Shown piece by piece: positions 16,360 through 24,033 of a stretch of DNA of 36,017 nucleotides. A model generated the notes under the pieces. The model worked only from the letters and a program-made list of their open reading frames with translations. It had not been told where the DNA came from and searched no databases. Made by a program: the position numbers and the translations under genes. The stretch is from Rhodobacteraceae bacterium WD3A24 (GTDB taxonomy: Bacteria; Pseudomonadota; Alphaproteobacteria; Rhodobacterales; Rhodobacteraceae): NCBI GenBank assembly GCA_002967695.1, contig PUHN01000039.1, positions 1 through 36,017 of the forward strand, read 5' to 3'. Numbering within the stretch: the first letter of the stretch is position 1; the number at the start of each line of letters is the position of its first letter.

Positions 16360-16831
16360 CTTTCCCTTGTCTTTTCGACTGGTTGTCGAGGGCGGAGCCG
16401 CCCGGCCCCGCTATGGGTTTTCTCAAGAAAACCTCGACTCCCGCGCCGCCTACACCGGCTCAAGCGCGTCCGTGAGTGTGGTCGCGGGGGCCTTGAGCGC
16501 GTCGAATTCGCCCCTCACGCTTGTCGCGGCGAGATCATTGGGTCAGCGTCCGCGTTGCGGGACAGAGCGGCCGGCCACTATAGGCGTAGCCGGGCTGACA
16601 TGAGCGGCGGCAATGCGCAAGGAGCGGGGTTTGCAAAGTCATACTTGCTTCAATGGCCGACCATCAGAACACTATTTTCATTTTGAGTTGCAGCTCGTCA
16701 TCAATGTGCCCTTTACATTTGCGCAAGATACGTTTTACCGTCAGTTACCAACATAGTTTCCGCAAACGTGGCGCAATCTTTTGCAGGTTGTTTCGCAAGC
16801 TACAAATTCATGGTGGCGTTATGGATGGGAG
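16360..16831 (+). other. Gene-free junction between tRNA-Tyr and the HNH gene
   Basis: No supportable gene. The first ~250 bases are GC-rich host-like sequence with nested inverted repeats (16385-16438). From about 16610 the sequence becomes AT-rich with foreign codon-like composition, continuing into the HNH gene. No integrase, and no second copy of the tRNA 3' end, was found by eye. A 64-codon open frame at 16653-16847 lacks a ribosome binding site and overlaps the HNH start in another frame, so I do not call it. TTTACA (about 16728) with TTACCG 17 bases on is a weak promoter candidate for the HNH gene. Confidence 0.5.
16385..16438. repeat. Nested inverted repeats 3' of tRNA-Tyr
   Basis: GTCGAGG (16385-16391) is complementary to CCTCGAC (16432-16438). 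Inside lie GGGCGG-AG-CCGCCC (16390-16403) and GGTTTTCT-CA-AGAAAACC (16416-16433, 8-base arms). The first may be the tRNA-Tyr transcript terminator; the second looks like a protein-binding dyad or a junction scar. Confidence 0.5.
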
Positions 16832-17599
16832 ATGGGCGAGTTGGTAGGGCGAAAAATTCCGGTTGATATAAGGCGGAGATTGCGGCAAGAAGCATTTTTT
16901 GGTTGTGCGAAGTGCGGCTCTCCAATTCTTCAGTATCATCATATCGTGGAGTTCGCTGAGGAACAGAACCACGACCCAGACCATATGATTGCATTATGTC
17001 CGACCTGCCATCAGGGCTTAGGGAAAATGCGTCGTGAGCGGTGCTACTCACTCAAGAAAAACCCGTTCAACCGAATCAATGGGAAAATTCGGGGTGAACT
17101 TGGCGCCAACATGGAGACTTCATCCTTTCTTGTTGGATCCTGCACCTATTTGGACACCCCTGTCATTTTTAGCTACTACGATAGGCCAATAATTCAGTAT
17201 CTAATAGATGAAGGGCAGGCGCTACTTGATATATATATCCCGAAGGAGGACATGTGGCCTGACATATTGGTTGAAAAGAATGACCTTATGGTTAACTCAG
17301 GCGGCAAGTGGGATGTTGACTTTCGAACTAACTTCCTACGCGTCCAGAAAGATTATGGAAGTACATATTTTCAGATTGACTTGCGAAAAGAGGTCGCTGA
17401 AATTGAAGGGAAATTTTCCATACTAGGAGAGCAGTTTGAGTTCAATCCCACTTCTACCAACATTGGAGGGGCTACAATCAAGGGAGGTACTATTGTTCGC
17501 TGCGGCGCTGGGATTGCTGTAGGTGACGGTAAGCATAAACTGTACTGGCCAAATTACGCAATGGCGCACCCAAGAGCGGTGTTCATTCGTATGCGATGA
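16832..17599 (+). CDS. HNH endonuclease-like protein
   Basis: A 255-residue protein whose N-terminal ~65 residues form an HNH nuclease module: GRKIPVDIRRRLRQEAFFGC with zinc cysteines C25 and C28, the catalytic-type pair H36-H37 in QYHHIVEF, and C56/C59/H60 in ALCPTCHQ. The remaining ~190 residues are a beta-rich domain of unknown function ending in glycine-rich GGATIKGGTIVRCGAGIAVG. Zinc and both histidines are in place, so nuclease activity is plausible. ATG 16832 is chosen because homologues I recall start with a short lead into GRKIP; a longer TTG start at 16781 is possible. The gene is clearly AT-richer than its neighbours: the line 17161-17220 has 23 G+C of 60. It stands alone beside tRNA-Tyr, which suggests horizontal acquisition. 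Target and biological role (homing, defence, phage remnant) are unknown. Confidence 0.82.
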   Translation: MGELVGRKIPVDIRRRLRQEAFFGCAKCGSPILQYHHIVEFAEEQNHDPDHMIALCPTCHQGLGKMRRERCYSLKKNPFNRINGKIRGELGANMETSSFLVGSCTYLDTPVIFSYYDRPIIQYLIDEGQALLDIYIPKEDMWPDILVEKNDLMVNSGGKWDVDFRTNFLRVQKDYGSTYFQIDLRKEVAEIEGKFSILGEQFEFNPTSTNIGGATIKGGTIVRCGAGIAVGDGKHKLYWPNYAMAHPRAVFIRMR

Positions 17600-18038
17600 C
17601 GCACGTTCCTCGTTCCAGTTGGTGCTCCGCTCAAAGCTTACGTCCGTTTCGGGGCTGCGACCAGTCGGCTGCACCTGCAGCACAGCAAGCAGGGGCGACC
17701 GGCAAGTAAGGGCTCCTTGCGGTCGCGTGGCGGTCGGAGTTTTCCTGAAAGTCTTGGAGTGCCCCGCGCGGAAGATGTCTGTGGCGGCCTCGGGCTCAAG
17801 TCCAGCAAGGTCGCAGGCGGAGCGGACGTCGCGGGTGCCGGGTCCGCTTGCGTCTCCCCGGCGGGTGGCGTCGGGCAGGGCGGCCCCCCGCCTCTCGCAC
17901 GGGTGTTGAGGCACTTGCCGTCGTCCCGTGGGCCGGTTGGCCGCGCGCCGCCGGGTTGAAGGGCTTGCGCGCCGCGCCGCTTTCGCGTGCGGCCCCATGC
18001 GCTATAGTGGCGGGCGACGCGGCGAGTTCGGGCAGGCA
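17600..18038. other. Gene-free stretch downstream of the HNH gene
   Basis: About 440 bases without a supportable gene. Base composition returns to high GC near 17640. Open frames exist on both strands (for example minus 17998-17423), but they have no ribosome binding site, no recognisable motif, and one runs through the HNH 3' end. The text looks like decayed sequence of the type often left next to integrated elements. TATAGT at 18003-18008 could be the -10 of the glycosyltransferase gene that starts at 18039. Confidence 0.5.
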
Positions 18039-19034
18039 ATGACCGCAAAAACCCCGTTCAACGTTTTGGCCGTCGCCCAGGGCGGGCGGCTGCAATACGA
18101 GGCGGTGCTGTTCGCCGCCTCCTTCCGCGCGGCCAATCCGGGCTTTGCCGGGCGGCTGATCCTTGCCGAGCCGCAGCCGGGGCCGCTGTGGCCCCATGAC
18201 CCGCGCATCGATGATGCCGAAATCCGCGCGGCGCTAAAGCGCGATTTCGGCGCCGAGATCCGCCCCTTCGAGAGCCGCGCCTTCGGCCATGACTATCCCT
18301 ACGGAAACAAGATCGAGGCGCTGCGCGTGCTGCCCGCGGGCGAGCCGTTCATCTTCTTCGACACCGACACGCTGCATCTCGATGCGCTCGCCCGGCTCGA
18401 CATCGATTTCGACCGCCCCGCCGCCTCCATGCGGCGGGAGGGCACATGGCCCGTCATCGAGCTTTACGGCCCCGGCTACACGGCGATCTGGCGCGCGCTC
18501 TACGCGCGTTTCGGGCTCGACTTCGAGTCGAGCCTCGACACCGCCCAGCCCGACGAGCACTGGCGGCGCTACCTCTATTTCAACGCGGGCTGGTTCTTTC
18601 ATTCCGATCCGGCGGCCTTCGGGGCGCGGTTTCTGCACTACGCCACGACGATCCGCGACGACCCGCCCGAGGAGCTGGTCTGCCAGCCGCTCGACCCCTG
18701 GCTCGACCAGGTGGCGCTGCCGCTGGTGATCCATTCCTTCGGCGGCGGGCGGCCGGGGGCGGACCTCGACGGGCTCGACGGCGACGTGACCTGCCACTGG
18801 CGGCTGATGCCGCTGCTCTATGCGCGCGAGCCCGATCGCGTGGTGGAGGTGCTCGAGCGCGTCGCCGCGCCGAACCGCGTCAAGAAGCTGCTCAAGCGCC
18901 ATGAGCCGTTCAAGCGATTCATCTATCAGGGGTGGGGTGCGCGGACGCGGGCGCTGTTCGACCGCGACGACCTTCCGCGCAAGGAACAGGCGATCCGCAA
19001 CCGGCTCAAACGCGAAAGGCTCTGGCTGCGCTGA
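18039..19034 (+). CDS. Putative GT-A-fold glycosyltransferase
   Basis: A 331-residue protein without signal peptide or membrane helices. FIFFDTDTLHLDAL (about residues 105-118) carries a DxD-type metal/nucleotide-sugar motif. Further on are ELYGPGYTAIWRALY and FNAGWFFHSDP, an arrangement seen in GT8-like and related GT-A transferases. The basic C-terminus (KKLLKRHEPFKRF, RNRLKRERLWLR) could bind membranes. The gene starts at ATG 18039, where the protein begins MTAKTPFNVLAVAQGGRLQY; the longer open frame upstream runs through noncoding text. TATAGT at 18003 is a possible -10. Donor and acceptor are unknown. It has no polysaccharide cluster around it; the nearest envelope genes are exoD and the asparagine-synthetase-like gene. 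Confidence 0.78.
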   Translation: MTAKTPFNVLAVAQGGRLQYEAVLFAASFRAANPGFAGRLILAEPQPGPLWPHDPRIDDAEIRAALKRDFGAEIRPFESRAFGHDYPYGNKIEALRVLPAGEPFIFFDTDTLHLDALARLDIDFDRPAASMRREGTWPVIELYGPGYTAIWRALYARFGLDFESSLDTAQPDEHWRRYLYFNAGWFFHSDPAAFGARFLHYATTIRDDPPEELVCQPLDPWLDQVALPLVIHSFGGGRPGADLDGLDGDVTCHWRLMPLLYAREPDRVVEVLERVAAPNRVKKLLKRHEPFKRFIYQGWGARTRALFDRDDLPRKEQAIRNRLKRERLWLR

Positions 19035-19071
19035 CTTGGTGGGGTGGGCCATACGCCGCGAAAAGGGCGGC

Positions 19072-19146
19072 TGGAGCGGGCGATGGGATTCGAACCCACG
19101 ACTTCAACCTTGGCAAGGTTGCGCTCTACCCCTGAGCTACGCCCGC
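19072..19146 (-). tRNA. tRNA-Gly(GCC), second copy
   Basis: Reading the minus strand gives the same 75 bases, including CCA, as the tRNA at 6955-7029. Flanks upstream are unrelated; downstream both copies continue with GCCG. A short GCCGC/GCGGC stem (19055-19071) follows its 3' end and may help processing or termination. Confidence 0.98.
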
Positions 19147-19165
19147 GTCTGTGGCCGCCGTCGGA

Positions 19166-19192
19166 TTTATACGCTCGCGCGGCCGCGCGCAA
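19166..19192 (-). promoter_or_regulatory. Candidate promoter of the second tRNA-Gly
   Basis: On the minus strand TTGCGC (19187-19192) and TATAAA (19166-19171) are separated by 15 bases, upstream of the tRNA 5' end at 19146. The -10 is good; the spacer is short. Confidence 0.4.
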
Positions 19193-19300
19193 CCCCTCGC
19201 CGGCCAGGCCGGGCGGCGGGTTTCCTTTTCGCGTGCGGGTCGGCACACTCACGGTGCCGGCCGGCCCGATCGAACAGCATGACCAGCGGAGCGCAACGCG

Positions 19301-21925
19301 TTGGATATCGTCGTTTTTCTTACCGTTCTGGCGGGGTTGTTCCTTGTCATCGGGTTCGGCGAGCCGATCGCGGCGCGGCTGCGGCTGCCATTCACGGTCT
19401 TCCTCGCCGTCGCGGGCATCATCGCTGGCGCGGCGGCGGGTGTGGCGCTGCGCAGCGATCTGACCGACCTGCTCGACCCGGTGGCGAGCACGATCGTCGG
19501 GCTGCCCGTCAGCAGCCGCGTGTTTCTCTATGTGTTTCTGCCCACGCTGCTGTTTCAGGTGGCGCTGACGCTCAACCTGCGCCGCCTTCTCGATGATCTG
19601 GTGCCGATCCTGACGCTGGCCGTCCTAGCCGTGGTGATGACGACCTTCGCCATCGGCGCCGCGCTGACGCCTTTCGTCGCGCAGCCGCTGGTGGTCTGCC
19701 TGCTCGTCGGCGCCATTGTGGCGACGACCGACCCCTCGGCGGTGGTCGGGATTTTCCGCGAGATCGGCGCACCCCGCCGCTTGGGCCGGCTGGTGGAGGG
19801 CGAGAGCCTGCTCAACGACGCCGCCGCGATCGCGCTGTTCGGGCTTTTCGTCGGGCTTGCGCCGTCCGGCGCGCCGGCCCCGGGGCTAGGGCCGCAGGCG
19901 GGCGCCTTCGCGCTGCAGCTTCTCGGCGGCGGGGCGGTCGGCTACGCCATCGCGCGGCTGCTGGTGGTGGCGATGGATCGTTTCCGCGGTCAGCGGCTGG
20001 CGCAGGTGTCGCTGAGCCTCGCGCTGCCCTATGTCACCTATATCGCCGCGGAGCAGTTCCTGGGCGCCTCCGGGGTTCTGGCCGTCGTCGCCGCGGGGAT
20101 GACCTTCAACCTGCTGGGCCCGGCGCGGCTGCCGCCGCAGAACTGGCAGTACCTGCGCGAGACATGGGAACTTCTGGCGCATTGGACCGGCTCGCTGATC
20201 TTCATCCTCGCGGCGCTGGTGGTCCCGCGGCTTCTCGACGATGTCGGCTGGTCCGATCTGGGGCTGGTCGGCGTGGTCGTCGCGGCCGCCACGGCGGCGC
20301 GGGCGGTCACCCTTTTCGGCGTGCTGCCCGTGCTGGAGCGGACGGGCCTTTCGCGGCGGATCGGTCCGGGCTACAGGATCGTCATCCTCTGGGGCGGCCT
20401 GCGCGGCGCGATGACGCTGGCACTCACCCTGGCGGTATCGGAAAACCCCACGCTGCCCGAAGAGACACGCCGCTTCGTCGTCGTGCTGGCGACGGGTTTC
20501 ACGCTGTTCACGCTGCTGGTGCAGGGGACGACCCTGCGCGCGGTCATCCGCTGGACCCGGATCGACCGGCTGCCTCCCATCGAACGCGCGCTGCAGTCAC
20601 AGGTGCAGGCCGTCGCCCTGCAGACCGTGCGCGAGGAGATGGCCGAAACCGCCCGCCGCTACGAGCTCACCCATTCCATCGTCCGTTCCGAGGCCAAGCG
20701 TTTCGCCGAGCGGCTCGACGAAGCACTGCAGGCCGCGGAAAAGACGCAGAGCATCCTTGACCGAGACAGGCTGACCCTCGGTCTGGTCACGCTCGCCGGG
20801 CGCGAGCGCGAGATGATCCTCGAAGGCTTCCGCGAGCGGATCATCTCGACCGCGCTGATCGAGCGAATGCTCTCGGACGCCGCGCGGCTGATCGAGCGCA
20901 CGCGCCAGGGCGGGCGCAGCGACTACCGCCGCGCGGCGCGCGAGGGCATAGGGTATGGCCGCGGGCACCGGCTGGCCTATTTCCTGCACCGGAGGCTGCG
21001 CATCTCGGCGCCGCTGGCGGCGCTGGCGGCGGATCGTTTCGAGATATTGCTGATCACCCGCATGCTGCTGCGGGATCTGCACGATTTCATCGACACCAAG
21101 ATCCGGCGCATTCACGGCCGGCGCGTGGCCGAACTGCTCCATGAGGTGCTCAAGCGCCGCGCCGAAGAGGTGGACCGCGAGGTGGCGGGCATGCAGCTGC
21201 AGTATCCCGGCTTCGCCGAGCAACTGGAGCGCGGCTTTCTGCGCAAGGCGCAGCTGCGCATCGAGGAGCGCGAGATCGAGAGCGCGTTCGATGACGGGCT
21301 GATCGGGGCCGATCTGCATCAGAGCCTGATGCGCGAGCTGCGCGCGCGCCGCCGTGCGATCGACATCCGCCCGCGCATAGACATGTCGCTGCACAAGCGC
21401 GAGATGCTCCAGCAATTCCCGCTCTTCGCGGCACTGCCCGAGCGCCGCCAGAGACGGCTCGCGCGCACGCTCGTCACCATCTTCGCCGAGCCCGGCGAGA
21501 TGATCATCCGGCGCGGGCGGGCGGCGCGGGCGGTGTTCTTCATCGCCTCGGGCGCGGTCGAGCGCGAGCTTCGCGGCACAACGCAGCGGCTTGGGCGCGG
21601 CGAGATGTTCGGCGAGATCGCCCTTCTGCGCGGGCAGCGAAACCGGCGCGGGCAGGTGCGCGCGATCACGCACTGCACGCTGCTGCGGCTCGACGAGGCG
21701 CGCTTTCTGCGGCTGCTGGCGCGCTATCCCGAACTGCGCGCCCAGCTCGTCGACAGCGCCGTCGAGCGGGGCATGTCCGAGACGTCGGCCGTGCGGATGG
21801 TCGCCGCCGCGGCCGCCTCGGCCGGCACCGAGGTCGTCACGGAACTCTCAGCCGATGACGCGACGACCGAAGACGCGGCGGTGGACAAGGCGGGGACAGA
21901 CGAGGCGGAAGGCTCCGGCAGGTGA
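19301..21925 (+). CDS. CPA1-type Na+/H+ antiporter with cyclic-nucleotide-binding domain
   Basis: An 874-residue protein in three parts. Residues 1-~420 are a CPA1 (NhaP/NHE-like) antiporter with about 12 helices, including ATTDPSAVVGIFREIG near 143 and the ion-binding LVEGESLLNDAAAIALFGLF with the Asn-Asp pair near 172. Residues ~430-700 are a cytoplasmic, charged, largely helical linker. Residues ~700-820 are a cNMP-binding (Crp-like) domain with PLFAALPERRQRRLARTLV, FFIASGAVERELRG and the cassette GEMFGEIALLRGQRNRRGQV. The canonical PR-x-A-(T/S) after FGEIALL is replaced by RRGQV, so cyclic nucleotide binding may be altered or lost. Translation begins at TTG 19301 with GGAG nine bases upstream; the ATG at 19279 is out of frame. 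It is monocistronic. Probable role: pH or sodium homeostasis. Confidence 0.9.
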   Translation: MDIVVFLTVLAGLFLVIGFGEPIAARLRLPFTVFLAVAGIIAGAAAGVALRSDLTDLLDPVASTIVGLPVSSRVFLYVFLPTLLFQVALTLNLRRLLDDLVPILTLAVLAVVMTTFAIGAALTPFVAQPLVVCLLVGAIVATTDPSAVVGIFREIGAPRRLGRLVEGESLLNDAAAIALFGLFVGLAPSGAPAPGLGPQAGAFALQLLGGGAVGYAIARLLVVAMDRFRGQRLAQVSLSLALPYVTYIAAEQFLGASGVLAVVAAGMTFNLLGPARLPPQNWQYLRETWELLAHWTGSLIFILAALVVPRLLDDVGWSDLGLVGVVVAAATAARAVTLFGVLPVLERTGLSRRIGPGYRIVILWGGLRGAMTLALTLAVSENPTLPEETRRFVVVLATGFTLFTLLVQGTTLRAVIRWTRIDRLPPIERALQSQVQAVALQTVREEMAETARRYELTHSIVRSEAKRFAERLDEALQAAEKTQSILDRDRLTLGLVTLAGREREMILEGFRERIISTALIERMLSDAARLIERTRQGGRSDYRRAAREGIGYGRGHRLAYFLHRRLRISAPLAALAADRFEILLITRMLLRDLHDFIDTKIRRIHGRRVAELLHEVLKRRAEEVDREVAGMQLQYPGFAEQLERGFLRKAQLRIEEREIESAFDDGLIGADLHQSLMRELRARRRAIDIRPRIDMSLHKREMLQQFPLFAALPERRQRRLARTLVTIFAEPGEMIIRRGRAARAVFFIASGAVERELRGTTQRLGRGEMFGEIALLRGQRNRRGQVRAITHCTLLRLDEARFLRLLARYPELRAQLVDSAVERGMSETSAVRMVAAAAASAGTEVVTELSADDATTEDAAVDKAGTDEAEGSGR

Positions 21926-21937
21926 CCCCGCGCGCGC

Positions 21938-23911
21938 CTAGCGTCCGAACAGGGTTTCTAGCCCTTCGGTGATCTCGCTTTCAAGATCCGGCTGCGCCGC
22001 GTCCTCCCCGGTCTCGCCGTCCTCGGCGTTTGTGCCGAGGCGGTCGCCCACCGCGCTTTCCACGGCTTGCCGCGCGCGGTCCTCGAGCGCCTCGCGCCCG
22101 GCGTCCAGCCGCTCGGAGACTGCCCCTTGAGTGTCGAGCGAAACGCCCGGCGCCGCCCATGGCCCGCTGATGCGCAACGGCAGGCGCAGGCCGCCCTCGC
22201 CGGCCGCGTCGCGCAGCGCGACCGGGGTGACGGTATAATCGACTTCCCGCGCGCCCAGCGCGACCTCGCCCGCCCCCTCGACGGAAACCAGCGGGCCGTC
22301 GAGGACGAGATCGTCGTTGCGCAGCACCCCGTCGGTGATGTCGAATTGCGCGGTGATGCTGTTGTAGATCGTCCGGTTGCCGTCGCCGATATAGGAGGGG
22401 TCGAGGTTGCGCAGCATTCCCGCCAGATCGAGCCCGATGATCTCGCCCGCGCCGAAGTCGAGCGACCCGCCGCCCGAGAGGCTGTTCATGATCGCCGCCA
22501 CGCTCGGCCCCGCGCCGAGAAAGTCGATGCGCGCGCTGCCGGTCCCGGCGAGCCGTTCCTGGCCGGCGAGCGCGGCGAGGAGCGGCTGCAGGGCCACATC
22601 CTCGGCGCGCAGGTCGCCACCCACCGACACCCCGCCGCGACCGTTGAGCACCACCTCGCCGGTCAGCAGGCCGTCATAGAGGCGCACCTCGCGCAGGCCG
22701 AGCACGGCGCGGGCGCGCTCATTGACCAGCCGCAGCCGCGTGGCGCCCAGCCGGGCCGCGCCGAGGTCGATGGACTCGGCGTCGAGTTCGACCACGGCGT
22801 CGAGCACGGCGAGCGCCGAGACGTCGATCGGCGCGCTCGGCCAGCCGTTGCCGCCGTTTCCCGTCCCGCCCGCGCCCGCGTCCTGCGCGCCCGCGAGGGC
22901 GGAGAGGTCGAGCGCCCCGCCCGAGAACCGCGCCGTCAGATGCGGGCGGGCGCCATCGAATGTCAGGTCTGCCGCGCCGTTCAGCCGGTTGCGGTCCAGC
23001 GTCAGCGCCGTCTCGCGCAGGTGGAGCGATCCCGCCCCCGCCAGCGTGAGGCGGGTCTCCAGGGCGATCGTCTCTCCGATGCCGGCGGGCAGGGCGGGAG
23101 CGGGCTGGCCGGCAAGCGCCATCAGCGCCGGCAGATCGTCCAGATCGGCGCGCAGCCGGCCCTCGGCCGCGGCGGGCGCCGTTCCCGCCCGGCCGTCAAA
23201 GGCGATCTCGCCGCCCCCGGTGGCGAGCGTTGCCTCCAGCGGTGTCACCTCGCCTTCGAGCAGCGCGGCGAAACGCGCCACCCGGCCCGAGACCGCGACA
23301 TCGCGCCCGTCGATTTGCGCCGAAAGGTCTATTTCGGCGGGGCCGGTATAATCGGGCAGGGTGAGTGACAGATCGAGCGCGGCGAGGTCGAGGCGCGTGC
23401 CGGCGCCGTGGTCAACATACTGCACGCGGCCGTCGGAAATCTCGGCAAGGCCGATCGAGACGGCCCGCGCGCCGCTCTCCGGCTGCGTGGCGTCGCCCGC
23501 CTCCGGCTGTGGTGCGGCCCCAAAGGCCCAGTTGGCGCGGCCGTCGGCGGCCCGTTCGAGCCGGATATCTGGCGCGCGCGCCGTGACGGCGCGGATCGCG
23601 ATGTCCCCGCCGATCAGCGCGAGCGGGTCGAGGCCGATATCGAGACCCTCGGCGGCGAAGAGGGGGCCGGCCTCGGACCAGTCGGCATTGGCCAGCCGGA
23701 CCGGTCCCGTGCGCACCCCCAGAACGGGGAAGACGCTGGCGCGCACCTCGCCGTCGAAACTCAGCGCGCGGCCCGTCGCGCTCTCGAAACGCTCGGCCGC
23801 CAGGCTCGCCAGCCGCTCTGCGGGGATCAGCGGCAGCGCGGCGACGGCGAGCAGGGCCAGCACCACGACGACGCCCAGAAGTCTGAAGACCCAGCGCGCG
23901 ATACGTCCCAT
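21938..23911 (-). CDS. AsmA-family protein
   Basis: A 657-residue AsmA-like protein: one N-terminal transmembrane anchor (WVFRLLGVVVVLALLAVAAL, residues 6-25), the conserved start RLASLAAERFESATGRALSF, and a long periplasmic part of beta-rich repeats. A typical AsmA C-terminal section is present, with GSARIDFLGAGPSVAAIMNSL, GEIIGLDLAGMLRN and LRNDDLVLDGPLVSVEGAGE. AsmA relatives (AsmA, TamB, YhdP) are envelope proteins implicated in outer-membrane assembly and phospholipid transport. ATG 23911 is chosen; 23929 (six codons longer) is an alternative. The final ~40 residues are acidic. It is convergent with the antiporter gene (12 bases apart) and divergent from the asparagine-synthetase-like gene. 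Confidence 0.88.
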   Translation of the reverse strand: MGRIARWVFRLLGVVVVLALLAVAALPLIPAERLASLAAERFESATGRALSFDGEVRASVFPVLGVRTGPVRLANADWSEAGPLFAAEGLDIGLDPLALIGGDIAIRAVTARAPDIRLERAADGRANWAFGAAPQPEAGDATQPESGARAVSIGLAEISDGRVQYVDHGAGTRLDLAALDLSLTLPDYTGPAEIDLSAQIDGRDVAVSGRVARFAALLEGEVTPLEATLATGGGEIAFDGRAGTAPAAAEGRLRADLDDLPALMALAGQPAPALPAGIGETIALETRLTLAGAGSLHLRETALTLDRNRLNGAADLTFDGARPHLTARFSGGALDLSALAGAQDAGAGGTGNGGNGWPSAPIDVSALAVLDAVVELDAESIDLGAARLGATRLRLVNERARAVLGLREVRLYDGLLTGEVVLNGRGGVSVGGDLRAEDVALQPLLAALAGQERLAGTGSARIDFLGAGPSVAAIMNSLSGGGSLDFGAGEIIGLDLAGMLRNLDPSYIGDGNRTIYNSITAQFDITDGVLRNDDLVLDGPLVSVEGAGEVALGAREVDYTVTPVALRDAAGEGGLRLPLRISGPWAAPGVSLDTQGAVSERLDAGREALEDRARQAVESAVGDRLGTNAEDGETGEDAAQPDLESEITEGLETLFGR

Positions 23912-23965
23912 CACGTTTTCCCTTTCCATCGCCTGCCCCGATATATCCGGCCTGAAGGACGGCAT

Positions 23966-24002
23966 GCTTGACGCTTCGGCGGGCGGCGTTAGCGTGTCAA
24001 GC
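23966..24002. promoter_or_regulatory. Inverted TTGAC repeat in a divergent promoter region
   Basis: GCTTGAC (23966-23972) and GTCAAGC (23996-24002) are exact inverted repeats 23 bases apart, lying between the divergent asmA-like and asparagine-synthetase-like genes. Each arm supplies a -35-like TTGACG/TTGACA, one per strand. No good -10 is found at 16-18 bases from either, so the site may be an operator rather than two promoters. Confidence 0.3.
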
Positions 24003-24033
24003 TGGAATGTTTCGCGTGAAGGACGAATGACGC

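Noticed and set aside
17423-17998. A 191-codon minus-strand open frame with a few protein-like stretches
   Set aside because: It overlaps the 3' end of the HNH gene antisense, lacks a start signal, and no family could be named; treated as decayed sequence.
22067-23368. A 433-codon plus-strand open frame
   Set aside because: Antisense to the AsmA-like gene, no recognisable motif, no ribosome binding site.
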